From Eumeta japonica (lineage: Eukaryota > Arthropoda > Insecta > Lepidoptera > Psychidae): a stretch of DNA of 64,000 nucleotides. The position numbers and the translations under genes were made by a program. Under the pieces are notes generated by a model. That model was not told the origin of the DNA and searched no databases. It saw nothing but the letters and a program-made list of their open reading frames with translations. Below, piece by piece: positions 1 to 10,534 of this stretch (within the stretch, counting starts at the first letter, position 1; every line of letters begins with the position of its first letter). The stretch is taken from assembly GCA_005406025.1 (NCBI GenBank), contig BGZK01000484.1, positions 248,001 to 312,000 of the forward strand, in the 5' to 3' direction.

Positions 1-1337
1 TACTATTGAACCTATCTATAACCGATTTTAAAAACTCTTTCGCTAGTAGAAAGCTACACTATCCCAAAGTAGTAGGCTATATCTTATTTTCATACTAGCA
101 CTTGCTCCGAATTCGCACAAATCGGAACCATGACCGGTCGCAGTATCGGCAAAATGGTAATTTCAAGATGAAAGTTGAGACATATTTGCTTGTTTTCATA
201 TAATGATTTATGAAATCTGATTTAGAGTTTATCCCCGATTTCGTCTACGTTTTATATTATTGAATTAAACTATTTAACGTTTATAGTAAACAAATTAAAA
301 TATTAATAATAATATATAATTCACACTCATTTTTCTTGGTATTGTGCGAATCCCAATTCAAAATTTTGTTTTTTAAAATAAGTTGCATGAAAATGTTTTG
401 TAACAACCTGTTATGAAAATTGCAAAAATAGTGTTTTCAGTCCGATTTTCGAAAATAAAATTTTCATCTTGACGTTTTAAGACCCTAGAAACCTAGCTGG
501 ACCATCCTCTGAGTGAAGTAAGTATATATATGCATGCGTACGTGCGTGCATGTGCGTTTGTAAATTCCTCATAAATTTTGAATCAATTTACCAATCGAAA
601 CGCAATTTACACCTCTTAAAAGTAATATATTTATCTTAGACTTCTTGCAAATTTAAACTTATTTTGCTAGGTTGATATCGAAAAATTTTAAAAAATACAT
701 TTTCCAAAATTTTTTTTGTATATAGTTTTAGTGTACTCTATCGATTGACACTAAATTCTAATCAGCTCTTTCCCTTATTCTCCACCAATTGTCCAGCACC
801 AATAATAATCAGTTACTTTTTTTTTCTAGGGACAACGGTAGAAAAATAAAATCGGTGTTTGTTTTAGAATATTTTTTAAATTACTTTACCTATAAACTTC
901 AAAATCTAACCGGCTATTCTCGTTAAAAAACAACAATGTCAATCGTTGTAAAATGCATCGAAATCGGTTAGTTCGTTTGAAAAATACCATTAACATGAAA
1001 TTCGAAAAAAGGTTTTTTTTTCGGAGTGTAAAAATCCTCACGAATTGGAATATGGTACTCGGTCGTTTATTTCTGCTTAAAACTGCGTCAAATACCATAA
1101 AGCAGATAAAAATTGAATGACTCATTCGAAATAAATAGTAATAGAAATATTTAAAAAAATACGTTTTATAATTCCACCTGATTTTTAGCCTGAAGAGCTC
1201 AAACCGTATTAAAGCTATATTTTTGAGCTTCGAGTGTTCAAAAAAGCATTAGAGTTGATCTTTTCTGCTCAAAATGCTCAAAAACATAGCGACCATTATA
1301 TTTTTTGAACTTAAGGACTTCAGAAACACATCGATAA
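1..1337. other. AT-rich non-coding DNA
   Basis: No convincing exon, RNA gene or recognisable repeat is seen. The open frames here are short and made of AT-rich codons, as expected by chance. A short run of alternating TGCATGCGTACGTGCGTGCATG-like purine/pyrimidine sequence lies near 530-555. Confidence 0.6.
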
Positions 1338-1649
1338 ATGAGTGATTCCGTTGTAACTGTGATTTTTAATGTCCTGTATTGTTTGTTCTCACTGGTCATT
1401 AATTAATAATCTATTAATTAAATTTTTGTGTTAATTTGAAACTTTTAGTACTGTTCACGGTACTGACATTTAAGTGATATGATAAAAGTTTTCTCTGAGT
1501 GGCAAGTTATATTATATAAAAATAAAGTTGAAATATGTTCATAATTATCCAATTAACACAAAAATTTCATTAATAGATTATTAATTAATGACCAGTGAGA
1601 ACAAAAAATACAGGACATTAAAAATCACAGTTAGAACGGAATCACTCAT
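1338..1649. mobile_element. Non-autonomous MITE with 99 bp terminal inverted repeats
   Basis: The left arm (1338-1436, starting ATGAGTGATTCCGTT) and the right arm (1551-1649) are inverted copies of each other, each 99 bp, with about three mismatches. They enclose a 114 bp AT-rich core. There is no coding capacity, which fits a miniature inverted-repeat transposable element or a long foldback element. I could not find a clear target-site duplication, so the superfamily is undecided. The high arm identity suggests a fairly young insertion or a structure kept by gene conversion. Confidence 0.8.
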
Positions 1650-2029
1650 ATATCGTAGTAGAAAGTTTTAAGGACGACCTGCAGCGTCAACTGCTTTTCA
1701 GATTTTTCCTTTTTATATGTATTAAGCCGTTGATGAGAAAATATAAAAAAAGAACCATACAGTATTCTACTAGTCAAATCTTTTTTCACTTTCTCCTACT
1801 ACTCAAAGCTCATAAAGATAATTTATCTTGTAATAAATTTGGCATAGTTACAGATAGTGACAGTTCAGTTTCGAGATCTCGAAGCAAAAAGGAAAAACAA
1901 CGCAAATATGCAGTCGGTTCTAACTCAGCATAATAAGCGCCTAACCAACGGCTCACTTCATATTTAGCTAATGCGCAGCTTTTACTTTTCCGCACACCGC
2001 AAAATACGTACTTAACAAAACGGAATGTT
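1650..2029. other. No feature seen
   Basis: AT-rich sequence. Overlapping short open frames on both strands at 1730-1995 lack coding character and splice context. Confidence 0.5.
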
Positions 2030-2340
2030 ACCTAATTTGTCGCGCTCGAACGTAATCCGCATGGGCTTTTATGTTTTATGCGTTCGGGGAGCGTGATTAC
2101 GAGCGATCGCCGTGCCCAATAAAAATGGCCCCCAAGGAATTTTGACACAACGAACAACAGCGTTTCCGTTTAGAGATAATTCGAACACCTCGGGCGTCAA
2201 AGATAACCGTTATTAGAACGATAAGCTTGTTAAGAGTTACTGTCTCGTTACAACCGCTTCGTATTGCGTAACGCGGTATTTATTGTGGCCACCGCGGGCA
2301 GGGGGCGCTGCTCCGGTACTTGCGTGTCAGATTTTCTATG
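2030..2340. promoter_or_regulatory. GC-rich putative regulatory island with a CTCF-like motif
   Basis: This block is clearly richer in GC and CpG than its flanks and has frequent stops in all frames, so it is probably not an exon. It carries two close TTTTATG motifs near 2069-2080 (caudal / posterior-Hox type core) and, at 2293-2310, CGCGGGCAGGGGGCGCTG, which matches most of the CTCF core CCASYAGRKGGCRC. An insect enhancer or insulator is inferred from motifs and composition only. Confidence 0.35.
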
Positions 2341-3750
2341 CAGATAGGGCTTTCTTGTCGATTATACGCTTCTGTTTCATATGTTTAAATCCTTTGTTTG
2401 TTTACAGTAAATTTAGAATAGCTCTAGTTTTTTAGAATTTTTTTATCTAAATCTGTTGTGATCCCGATCCTGCTGTCTATGTGTATCTTGGTCTTACTCT
2501 CCATTATATTGCCGTTCTTTATAACGGTCGATGTCTGTTATTCTTTGAACTTTATAACATCTTTTTGTCGTAAATATATTTGTTTTACAAGTGTCCTATC
2601 TTAAATCCAGGAGATAATTTACCCGCATGTAAAATTTATTTACAATCTCTTAAGCCGTATTGGAGATTAGATTGGATAAACAAGTGAATAAACAATTTTG
2701 TTTGTTTGTCCAATTTAATTTTTGTGAAACCGCCCTTTACAATTGTATCTCAAATTTTATCAAAACAGTCGCGCCGTTGTTTGGTTATAAAAGGACATAC
2801 AAAGAAATAGATAAAGTTTTTAAATATGAATAAATACAGATTCATTGTATTGTAAGACGAATATTTGTCATAAAATTTGGCAAAAATACTATATGTCCAC
2901 AGAGAGCCTTCTCTATTATTATTACTACAAAAACTAATTTTATAAGGCGTACCCATAAATGATGATTGAAATGACTTGATTTTACTATTTACAATTTTTA
3001 AAGTTTTTTTTTGTATTACCTCTAGATTTTATGGTATTCTTTCAGTCTTTGAATGTCCACCAAAGAAGTATAAACATCTTAGATGACCACTAAATTTTCT
3101 GCAAGCTACGTTGGCTCGTGATTCTATCAGGTCGTTAATCCACCTGAGAGACCACCATATGCTGCTCTATTATTATCGATTGGTGGTCATCATTGAAGGA
3201 CTTTTTTTCGCCTACGGTTATGGGTTGTACGAGCGACGTGCTTTAGGGTAATTTACTATAAACATAATAGCACTGGTGTCATATAATTTTTCGAAAACAG
3301 GAGAAAACCAGTGCTCTTGAAGATTAAAAAAAATAGTAGGTAATAGTTAAGGTTATATTTTGAAATAAATTTTTATGTAGTAAAAAAAATAGTTATTGTC
3401 TATAAATGTAAAAAAAAAATGTAATAAATATGATGGAATAAAAATAACCTATCAGATATTCAATTCATATCGAAATCTTTGGAATTTATTTTTATTGTGG
3501 AAATATTAAATATTGTCAGGAATATGACCGTCTAAAATGCATTTTCCAGTGTTTTTTTATCACCACCTGATTAAATAGAATCTTAATCAGCAAAACCGAC
3601 TTTAGTTCTCTAATTTTTTTTTAACTTTCGACGTTTCTCAGGGAAAATGTTAAGCTGTCGCCATCGAAGTCATAAGCCGAAAATCGGGATAAAACTAATA
3701 ATGAGTTAATTATTCTATAAAATATGCCATACGACACGATTTCAGCGCAC
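2341..3750. other. AT-rich DNA with one small degenerate repeat
   Basis: Mostly featureless. At about 2455-2540 the plus strand reads GATCCCGATCCTGCTG followed by related text, resembling the GATC-rich degenerate satellite seen elsewhere in the window. A short hairpin with GACCACCA/TGGTGGTC arms lies near 3149-3188. Confidence 0.4.
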
Positions 3751-3756
3751 TTTTAA

Positions 3757-3990
3757 AACAGGGAGAAAATATTCAACGGTTACGTAATCGACCAGGCGGA
3801 CGATCGCAACAAGATCTAAATGAAGTTATTATTTTTAGAACGGCCCACCTTTATTTATATGATGAATTAACGCCGTAACCCGCGAGCGATTATGAGAAGC
3901 GTGTAATTAAACGGGCAGGCGCCCATCGCTCGTGCGTTGCGGATATTGAAATTTCTTTTTCGGCGAAGAGAAGGCTGCATTTATATTTGT
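3757..3990. promoter_or_regulatory. GC-richer island, putative cis-regulatory element
   Basis: CpG-containing block with TTTATTTATATG, AATTAA and CGAGCGATTATG-like motifs. A 60-codon frame is open on the plus strand up to a TAA near 3878, but it has no start codon or splice sites and resembles no family I know. I favour a non-coding regulatory element. Confidence 0.25.
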
Positions 3991-4209
3991 AGGGTTCCAT
4001 TGCAATGCGGAAACCGTTTTACGATTGCCACTGGAAATCGAGATGGGTAGTCTATAAGAGTACATAGACAGCAATAGTGTTTATGTGAATACTTCACATT
4101 CGCTGTATTAGTATTTGCGTAAACAAAAAAAAAAACTACACGCGTCATTTATAATGATTACAAAATACAATAAAAAAGTTTCGCTTGTAGACAGACTACG
4201 TAGTTTTAA

Positions 4210-4287
4210 GGTAAGTCAAATTTCAATAAACTCTAAAACGTCATTTTAGGTAAGTCAAATTTCAATAAACTCTAAAACGTCATTTTT
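4210..4287. repeat. 39 bp tandem duplication
   Basis: Two adjacent 39 bp copies (4210-4248 and 4249-4287) that are essentially identical. Each begins GGTAAGTCAAATTTC and so each carries the 5' splice-site consensus GTAAGT. Confidence 0.9.
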
Positions 4288-4406
4288 GGATTACTGTTTG
4301 ACGTTTATTACTTAATTATTCGCCATGATATTTTTAAGTGTTTATCGTTTACTTTACTGTTTCATTTTGTTGAAGTGGAACTTCTAATGCGACTTCCAAC
4401 AAGGTT

Positions 4407-4471
4407 GCGTTAAACGTTTAACGCTACCATGGAGGGGGTATGAAAGCACTGTTGCGTTAAACGTTCAACGC
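4407..4471. repeat. Twin 18 bp palindromes
   Basis: 4407-4424 reads GCGTTAAACGTTTAACGC, a perfect 18 bp palindrome. 4454-4471 is the same word with one change (GCGTTAAACGTTCAACGC). The centres are 47 bp apart, about 4.5 helical turns. They head a GC- and GA-rich block (to about 4670) with GAGAG motifs and a CGCATGCG palindrome. Paired dimeric transcription-factor sites are one reading; part of an unidentified transposon end is another. Confidence 0.6.
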
Positions 4472-4574
4472 TCCTGGGGAAGGGGAATAGAAAGAGACAG
4501 AGCGAGAGTGAATGCGTGGCCCTCGAACGCATGCGTGTAGTATACCTGTTACAGGCCAGCGCGAGCGTTAGCAA

Positions 4575-4665
4575 CGAGTAGCGTCCAATATTCCAACGCA
4601 AGAGGGAGAGAGAAAGAAAGATACCTTAAGGTAGAAAGTAGGAGAGAAAAAGAGAGTGAGTCGGT
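4575..4665. repeat. GA-rich low-complexity tract
   Basis: Purine-rich run on the plus strand with several GAGAG words, of the kind bound by GAGA factor in insects. Confidence 0.5.
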
Positions 4666-4669
4666 AAAT

Positions 4670-6289
4670 TTTGTCTCGCAATTGTCTTTCGCAATTGTAA
4701 CGTGCGACGAAAACCGCAATTTCTACCCCTTCCTATTTTCATTTCCACATTACAAAATTTCACTTTTTTCGCACGGAGGGACTCCACGCACTATTTTTAA
4801 AAATATATAGTGAAATTAATTTTAACTCTTATAGCTATTCCTAACAAAATCGAAATGAATACTTTCTACGGATTTCTACCTCGTATGATATATTATAGTA
4901 TAAAGCATAAAAGGAATTTTAGACGTGAAATTCGACATGTATTAGTAGAACCACCGAAATACATGACGAAGAGACAGTATTTAAAATATACAAGTGATCT
5001 CACTTTGGTTCTATTACTTAGTAGGTGCGCTAATGTGTACCGCGCTCTGTAGTAATAAGTTGTACGTATGACTTATGTTTACTTGTGTACAAGTACAACG
5101 CACAAATTGGTGCCTGTGTGAAGTTAGTCACAGTAAGTGTCATATTTGCTTAAAATAAAAGGAGTGGCGCGAGAAGAAGTAGGGATCTCTCATCGCATTA
5201 TTTGCATTTTATAGCCACCAATATCATACAGCAGAAATTGCTCTAATAAGCGCCACAAAGTTTGGTTGTAATTAGTCCTCATGCGAAATAGGTATTTTTT
5301 GATATAATATACTTTAGCATATTATTTTAAACGTTTTTGAACCATTTTCAACTAATAATTGGGCGTGAGTATATATCGGATATACAATAAAATTGGAGTG
5401 AAGTTTGACGGAAATGTCGTTTGCGATGGAGGTCTTTTCTAGTCTTTGTCTGTAATTTGTCCGCGTCAATACAAATTGGCCGGACGTCCATTTAAATCAA
5501 ATTTGTGACCTTAGTCCTTTATTTAGATCATAGAAAAATATAGAGGATACCATAATGAGCGTATATACGCTCGTCAGTTTTCATACGTGAAGATAGAATA
5601 AAGGAGGATCCTGAATTTACTATGGGACAAACGGCCACTTAATTTGGAAATTGATAAATTATTAGGAAAATCAATAAAGAGCTTATTCTTTTTTTTAATT
5701 AATCCGTCCAGGGAAGTGATTTTTGTGCTAGGTACTTTTATTTCATTCGTAAGAACTTCATTGTTGGTACAAGAATGATGATGTAACGTAAAACCAAATG
5801 TTCATTTATTAATCCTCGAAATTTTGTAAGCTGTCATAAATAATCATTGTTGACCTGGAGGGACAAGACTTGTAATGGTTACAATACCGCGCTTGTTGTT
5901 TTTTGTTAAATTAGGTCGATATGACGGTTAAATGACCATTGCAGGCAATACGACCTGCACTTGCAAAAGAGAATACATGGCGGAGTGTTTAATTTGGTTG
6001 TCTAATATTTTTTTTTATAATAGAGTAATTGCTTTTTTATGCTTAGATTTCGACACTGAATGCAAATGAGACGTTTGTAAAAAAAAAATATCAAAATTTA
6101 TAAATAATGGTATTATTAACGCTTTTGTTTGGTCATATATAATTGCAATTTTTTAAAAAGCGCACATTTTGAACGTTATCCGTATTTTGAAGTGATTTTC
6201 ATTCTAGTTGCGTATCAACGCTTTTGTGATGGGCAAAGTCGTCTATTAATATTTTGCATTGATCAGTCACTGGTAATAATAATATCTAA
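4670..6289. other. AT-rich DNA with a short palindrome
   Basis: No exon is supported. GAGCGTATATACGCTC at 5557-5572 is a perfect 16 bp palindrome. An 80-codon frame at 4810-5052 starts at GTG and has no splice or promoter support. Confidence 0.45.
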
Positions 6290-6425
6290 TTAGGGCTCGA
6301 TATTTTTTTCAAAACTGTGATTGGATAGAACAAAACGGAGAGCAGAATCAGCGTCGGAACCAAGATCGATATCGAGGTTGAGAGCGAAACTAAAATTTGA
6401 ATCTATGTAACAATATAAGAAAAGA
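6290..6425 (-). repeat. Degenerate GATC-rich satellite fragment
   Basis: Plus-strand text such as CAGAATCAGCGTCGGAACCAAGATCGATATC is a decayed short tandem repeat of GAATCGG/GACCAAGATC type. The same family recurs at 15.65, 19.05, 28.9, 30.1, 31.3, 40.1, 41.6 and 55.4 kb; here it lies in the opposite orientation to the 31.3 kb copy. Confidence 0.5.
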
Positions 6426-6848
6426 AAGAACTTATATGTTCTCGAGGGAGAAGTCGGGCCCAAATGCCTCATACTGTTATAATGCACCATGCCTGGGCTA
6501 TATATTAAATTTAAATTAAACTTCCGACAACAAATCGATTTCTTTTCCGTTTTTCATTTCCTCGTTTTTTTTTTACTATAAACTCTTTAACTACACGTCA
6601 TAAATAAGCGTAGCAAGTGTTTAACGGTTTCCAGAATTTATCTATGAACAGTTTGATACAATTCTCTCGCTCGCTTATGACGTAGCGTTGACATTATATG
6701 AACGTCGTTATTTACTGATTATATTTTATTTCCTTAATTTGAATCGATGACGTCCTTTGTGCCCAAAGTTTATTTGAATGTAAGATGTAGTTGATTAAAC
6801 TCACAGTTGGTATTCATAAAACCAAGATTTTGGTTTTTGCTGGCAGCT

Positions 6849-6910
6849 AGACAACCTGGACAGCTATAACTTAGCTGTTCAGGTGGTCTGTGCTATGAAT
6901 CTTTAGCACA
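6849..6910. other. Two consecutive hairpin-forming inverted repeats
   Basis: Arms 6849-6866 and 6872-6889 are 18 bp with two mismatches and a 5 nt loop. Directly after, CTGTGCT and AGCACAG form a second 7 bp stem. The first stem is too tightly looped for a typical pre-miRNA, and no known miRNA seed was recognised. Confidence 0.5.
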
Positions 6911-7040
6911 GAAAAATTGTGATCTTAGTATATTTTCATATCATCATAAGTATAACTAGATATAAAATTGCATAAATTTTGTATATTTTATTGTAACAAT
7001 ACATGGTGTTTATACAATTAAACATGAATTCCCAATTCAG

Positions 7041-7046
7041 TTTATT
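7041..7046 (-). terminator. Candidate poly(A) signal
   Basis: TTTATT on the plus strand, i.e. AATAAA on the minus strand, about 290 bp downstream of the TAA of the putative terminal exon at 7333-7552. Confidence 0.3.
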
Positions 7047-7332
7047 TGGGCCTTCAAAAATAAATAATAATAGCACCATAAATTACATTACAAATATTAT
7101 ATATGCAACCGTTCCGTCGATTCCGAATAAAATTGTATGTTTTTAACGCAATCACTTATTAGTTTATAATTCCTAAAAATACAGGGATGCATTCTATCAA
7201 CAAAAAAGAACCATTACGTTGGGTAAATACGACTGCCATGGATCCCATAAGTATTTGCTGGCTCTGAACGGATCATTACGTAAGACGTAAGATATGGTCT
7301 CTGTAGCAAGTAATGCGATACGTAAATACATA

Positions 7333-7552
7333 TTAATATTTTTGTAAAACACTTGCTGTCTCTGTTCCGTTAGGCGAGGTGTAGATGGAAATTCTATTAT
7401 GGTTGTCTCTTTCACACGCGTAGACGTAGGGTGAATTCATTTGTCTCTTATATGGATCGATCTCAGTGGCAGTTACCATCTCGGTTGTGGTCCCGCTCGT
7501 GACTTCGATCGTGTCCATTTCAATGCCATCTCGGTCATCCGTTAGGTATTTG
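7333..7552 (-). CDS. Putative terminal coding exon, unknown protein
   Basis: From a possible splice acceptor (CTAACAG just upstream, at plus positions 7553-7559) the minus strand stays open for 72 codons to a TAA at 7333-7335. The codons are balanced and GC-richer than the surrounding AT-rich DNA, which favours real coding. The peptide is hydrophilic and rich in Thr, Glu and Asp, with repeated acidic/threonine motifs such as EVTSGTTTEMVTATEIDPYK and a C terminus ending LQKY. It has no membrane segment or signal peptide and looks like a cytoplasmic tail, but I do not recognise the family. With this acceptor the exon starts at the third base of a codon. Upstream exons would lie at higher coordinates and none was confidently found. 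It could also be a chance open frame or an old pseudogene. Confidence 0.4.
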
Positions 7553-7584
7553 CTGTTAGCAATGACCGATTATCAATTTCAACA

Positions 7585-7648
7585 ATTAAATTTTTACTAC
7601 GTAAAAATTAAATTTTTATTAAATTTTTACTACGTAAAAATTTAATGT
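7585..7648. repeat. Duplicated AT palindrome
   Basis: Two copies of a TTTTTACTACGTAAAAA-type imperfect palindrome about 34 bp apart. Confidence 0.6.
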
Positions 7649-7649
7649 T

Positions 7650-9826
7650 TTATATCATTAAATTATCTATCTCTATGCAAAATTTAATCACAATCTGTGT
7701 AGGCGTTTCAGGGTAATCGAAGCACAAATATCCAAATTACTTATACCTTGATTCTACAACACTCACAATGTCTTAAGAATAACATTTATTAATATAATAA
7801 CGGAGAAAATATCACATAAAATAAATGAAACGTTATACACTTCCAATTTACTTTCTGATCTATCATAAAAAAAGGTGCTGAATTGAGTAGATAAGTACAT
7901 CTCTTATTGTGAATTTTTTATAAGACATTGTTTTTGCATAAAAATCATTAAAATACAAATGATCGTTACATTACATTACAGCCAGATAAACGTTTTACGG
8001 TGCCTACTTATGTCAAATCGTACCTACACCTACCTGCTAAATTCTTTGTAGCCCTATGATTTTCTTTGCCTCAATGAAAAAAGTTATTCAACGAAATAAT
8101 TACATAAGGAACCTTCAGCGGACTTAACATGGTATGCGGCTTGCGGTGTTCTCGACAGGTATTATTTTTTTTTTATGTTGTCACCGGACACAACAATTTA
8201 AATAGCACCGAATGTGTCCGTCCTTTCATTTGCTTCTTTTGGCCACTTAGTGCAATTGATTCCATTCGCGTTGTACTTTCTATTCGTGTAATATAATTAC
8301 GGGCACTGAATGAAGTGACGTTTCCAGCCGTTTCTTTTCCAAAACATGGAATATATGGAATTCTATTTGAAAAAAATGGACCGAAAATGAAACAATAGTT
8401 GGATTGACTGTAGCAACTGTAATTATGTCCACAATTAATTGTTCGTAATAATTATTTTGTATTTTTTTTATTTTCAATGCTTAGATTTTTTTCGGTTTAA
8501 TTCCAACTCCTTTTTCATAATTATATAAGACTTTTGAACCAAGTTCAAATTTAATGTTTCTTTCAGTGGCCCATATAGATTTAATTATGTTTTTGTTAAA
8601 ATTGTGGCTTAACTGTGTTGTCATAAATCTTCTAATTATAATGAAACCGCTAAAGTGAACTTAACTGTAACTAGTTCACTACTAAAAAGGTATAATTGTT
8701 GTAATAATGAAATTTATACACATCTTCTTGCTTGAAGTTTTAGACGTCCATAATTTATGAAGATTTACTATAAAAGTATATTAAAAAATCTGTAATAATG
8801 TTAGTAAAATTTGTCAAATTATTAAATTATGCATAGACTGACAAGATTTTTACCAAAAAACCAAAAATCCGAATCAGAAATCAGATTCCGTACCCTTTAT
8901 CTTCTTCAATCAAATAAACAAATCAAACTCGGTTATGGAGTGAAAAAAATATTTTGTGACGAAGAAGTATTTTAGTGCGATTATAATTAAATTGTGCCAA
9001 ACACGGTGAAAAGACAATGACTCTATCACTAATTAATTTGAATTCAAATATGATGTTACAAAATAAAAAATAAATAAAAATAAATATTCTCAACAAATCT
9101 TTACAGAACTCCAAAATATTTATTCGTTACTGAATTTAAGTTGGTAATATAAAAAATAAATACAAAACCCTAGAGTACAATAAACATTTTAAATTCTAAT
9201 AAATAATTGGTGATAAACTAGCAATGATTTATTATGAATACGACTATTAAATTTTGATTAGACATCAAAAGAAAAAAATTAAGCCATCACAATGAACACT
9301 CCTGGCGAACCGATTTCAATTTCTTTTTCATTACAAAGTTACAATTTTTTTCTCAACTCAGGCGCCATGACCTAAAACACGCATGGCTTCGCTTTTTACA
9401 TTTTTTTTGGACATGGACGAACTTCGCTATGGGATGGGTGTCAAGTGCAAGCTGATGATTTGTCTTATTGGTATAGATAATACGTAGCTAAGTTTTATTT
9501 TCTGAGTTCAAGAAAATAAAACAACAAAAATGCGCTTGAAATGACATTAATATTCACAAAATAAAAACTGAATCCCCAATATCTCCTCTTAGTTCCTTGG
9601 ATATAGATCTATTTATGCAAGATGTAGACACGATTTGTAGACATGGTTTACCATGTCAAAAACAATAATTTTAATGACAGCGCACATCAGAATTACGATA
9701 TGTTACGTCACTAACATTGTCAAATAGACAATAGTTACGCTCACAATGAACAATAAAACTAATCGTAAAATTTTGTATTATCTTTAATACATTATTATAT
9801 ACAACTTTGTATTGAAACGGTAACAA
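7650..9826. other. AT-rich DNA upstream of the small membrane-protein gene
   Basis: No exon seen. The 130 bp before the ATG at 9827 is very AT-rich with no clear TATA/initiator pair, so the 5' UTR could start here or be spliced from an upstream exon not identified. GCACATCAG at about 9682-9690 is a possible acceptor for such a leader. Confidence 0.4.
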
Positions 9827-9969
9827 ATGAGTAGCATTTTTACGAATTCGCTGTGGTGTCTGGAGTTCGCGGCCTTCGCTATCGTTCTCATAGCCTTCTT
9901 CTGCTTGATCCTGTTCATCGCTTCATTGAACTACATCACCTACTCGGCGCGGTACGACATGCTACAGAA
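9827..9969 (+). CDS. Small two-pass membrane protein, coding exon 1 (residues 1-47 and part of 48)
   Basis: ATG at 9827 (context AACAAATGA) is preceded in frame by TAA at 9821-9823, so it fixes the N terminus. The exon encodes 47 residues plus two bases of codon 48 and ends at a consensus donor, AA|GTGAGT, at 9970. Codon use (CTG, ATC, TTC, GCG) is far more GC-rich than the flanks. Residues 12-34 form one strongly hydrophobic helix (core AAFAIVLIAFFCLILFIASL). There is no cleavable signal peptide. Reading on past the donor gives a stop at once, so splicing is required. Joined to exon 2 (26156) this gives an uninterrupted 108-residue protein. I do not recognise the family; the function is unknown and a small membrane regulator is only a guess. 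Confidence 0.85.
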
Positions 9970-10066
9970 GTGAGTAAATCGTACAAAATTCAAAACCATC
10001 ATTATACACTGAAACGCACAAAAAATATCACACAAAATAATCACGATCATAATTAAGGAACTGAAT

Positions 10067-10420
10067 ATGGCCCTAGACAAAAAGGTATTCGAATATCTGA
10101 AATGTCGGTTTAGTGATTATAATCAACTATATTGTCGGAACTATAAACCGCAACGGAGTAAAAATCGAGACATTAGACGTCATACAAGCGGGATGGGTTT
10201 AGAAACTGAAACCATAAGGAACGGTTATCAAACTGTAAGACACTATTTCGTTAAAAGCAGGAAATTAAAAATACGCAAACTCGTATTACGACAAGTTCTG
10301 ACGAAGCACACGGCACACAGACTATACAAGAGAAGAGTAATAAGGTGGTTTGCTGATGTTGAAAAGATTACATTTGTTGATGAAATATACGCAAATAAGT
10401 CGTTTAAATATGGCGATTAA
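10067..10420 (+). CDS. Unsupported 117-codon open frame within intron 1
   Basis: ATG GCC to TAA, 117 residues, beginning 97 bp after the exon 1 donor. The product is very basic (runs such as RKLKIRKLVLRQVLTKH) with no recognised domain. In AT-rich DNA of this length roughly one frame of this size is expected by chance. It could be an intronic gene, a decayed element or noise. Confidence 0.15.
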   Translation: MALDKKVFEYLKCRFSDYNQLYCRNYKPQRSKNRDIRRHTSGMGLETETIRNGYQTVRHYFVKSRKLKIRKLVLRQVLTKHTAHRLYKRRVIRWFADVEKITFVDEIYANKSFKYGD

Positions 10421-10534
10421 GACGGAAATTAAAATTAAAACCGGTCAAAACACAATAAAATTTAAGTCTTATAAGATTCTTTGCCATGTTTTCTTGTAAA
10501 ACGGCATTTAACGTGTATTATATATAACGTTAGC

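Noticed and set aside
4810..5052. 80-codon plus-strand frame with a basic peptide
   Set aside because: Begins at GTG, not ATG, is AT-rich and has no acceptor, donor or promoter context.
7690..7790. Minus-strand ATG frame ending at AAG|GTATAAGT, possible upstream exon for the 7.3 kb terminal exon
   Set aside because: The donor phase (0) does not match the phase needed at 7552, the intron would be under 200 bp and the peptide is short and cysteine-rich without support.
10067..10420. 117-codon intronic frame as a real gene
   Set aside because: Kept only at low confidence: at this AT content about one such frame per 64 kb is expected by chance and the peptide matches nothing I know.
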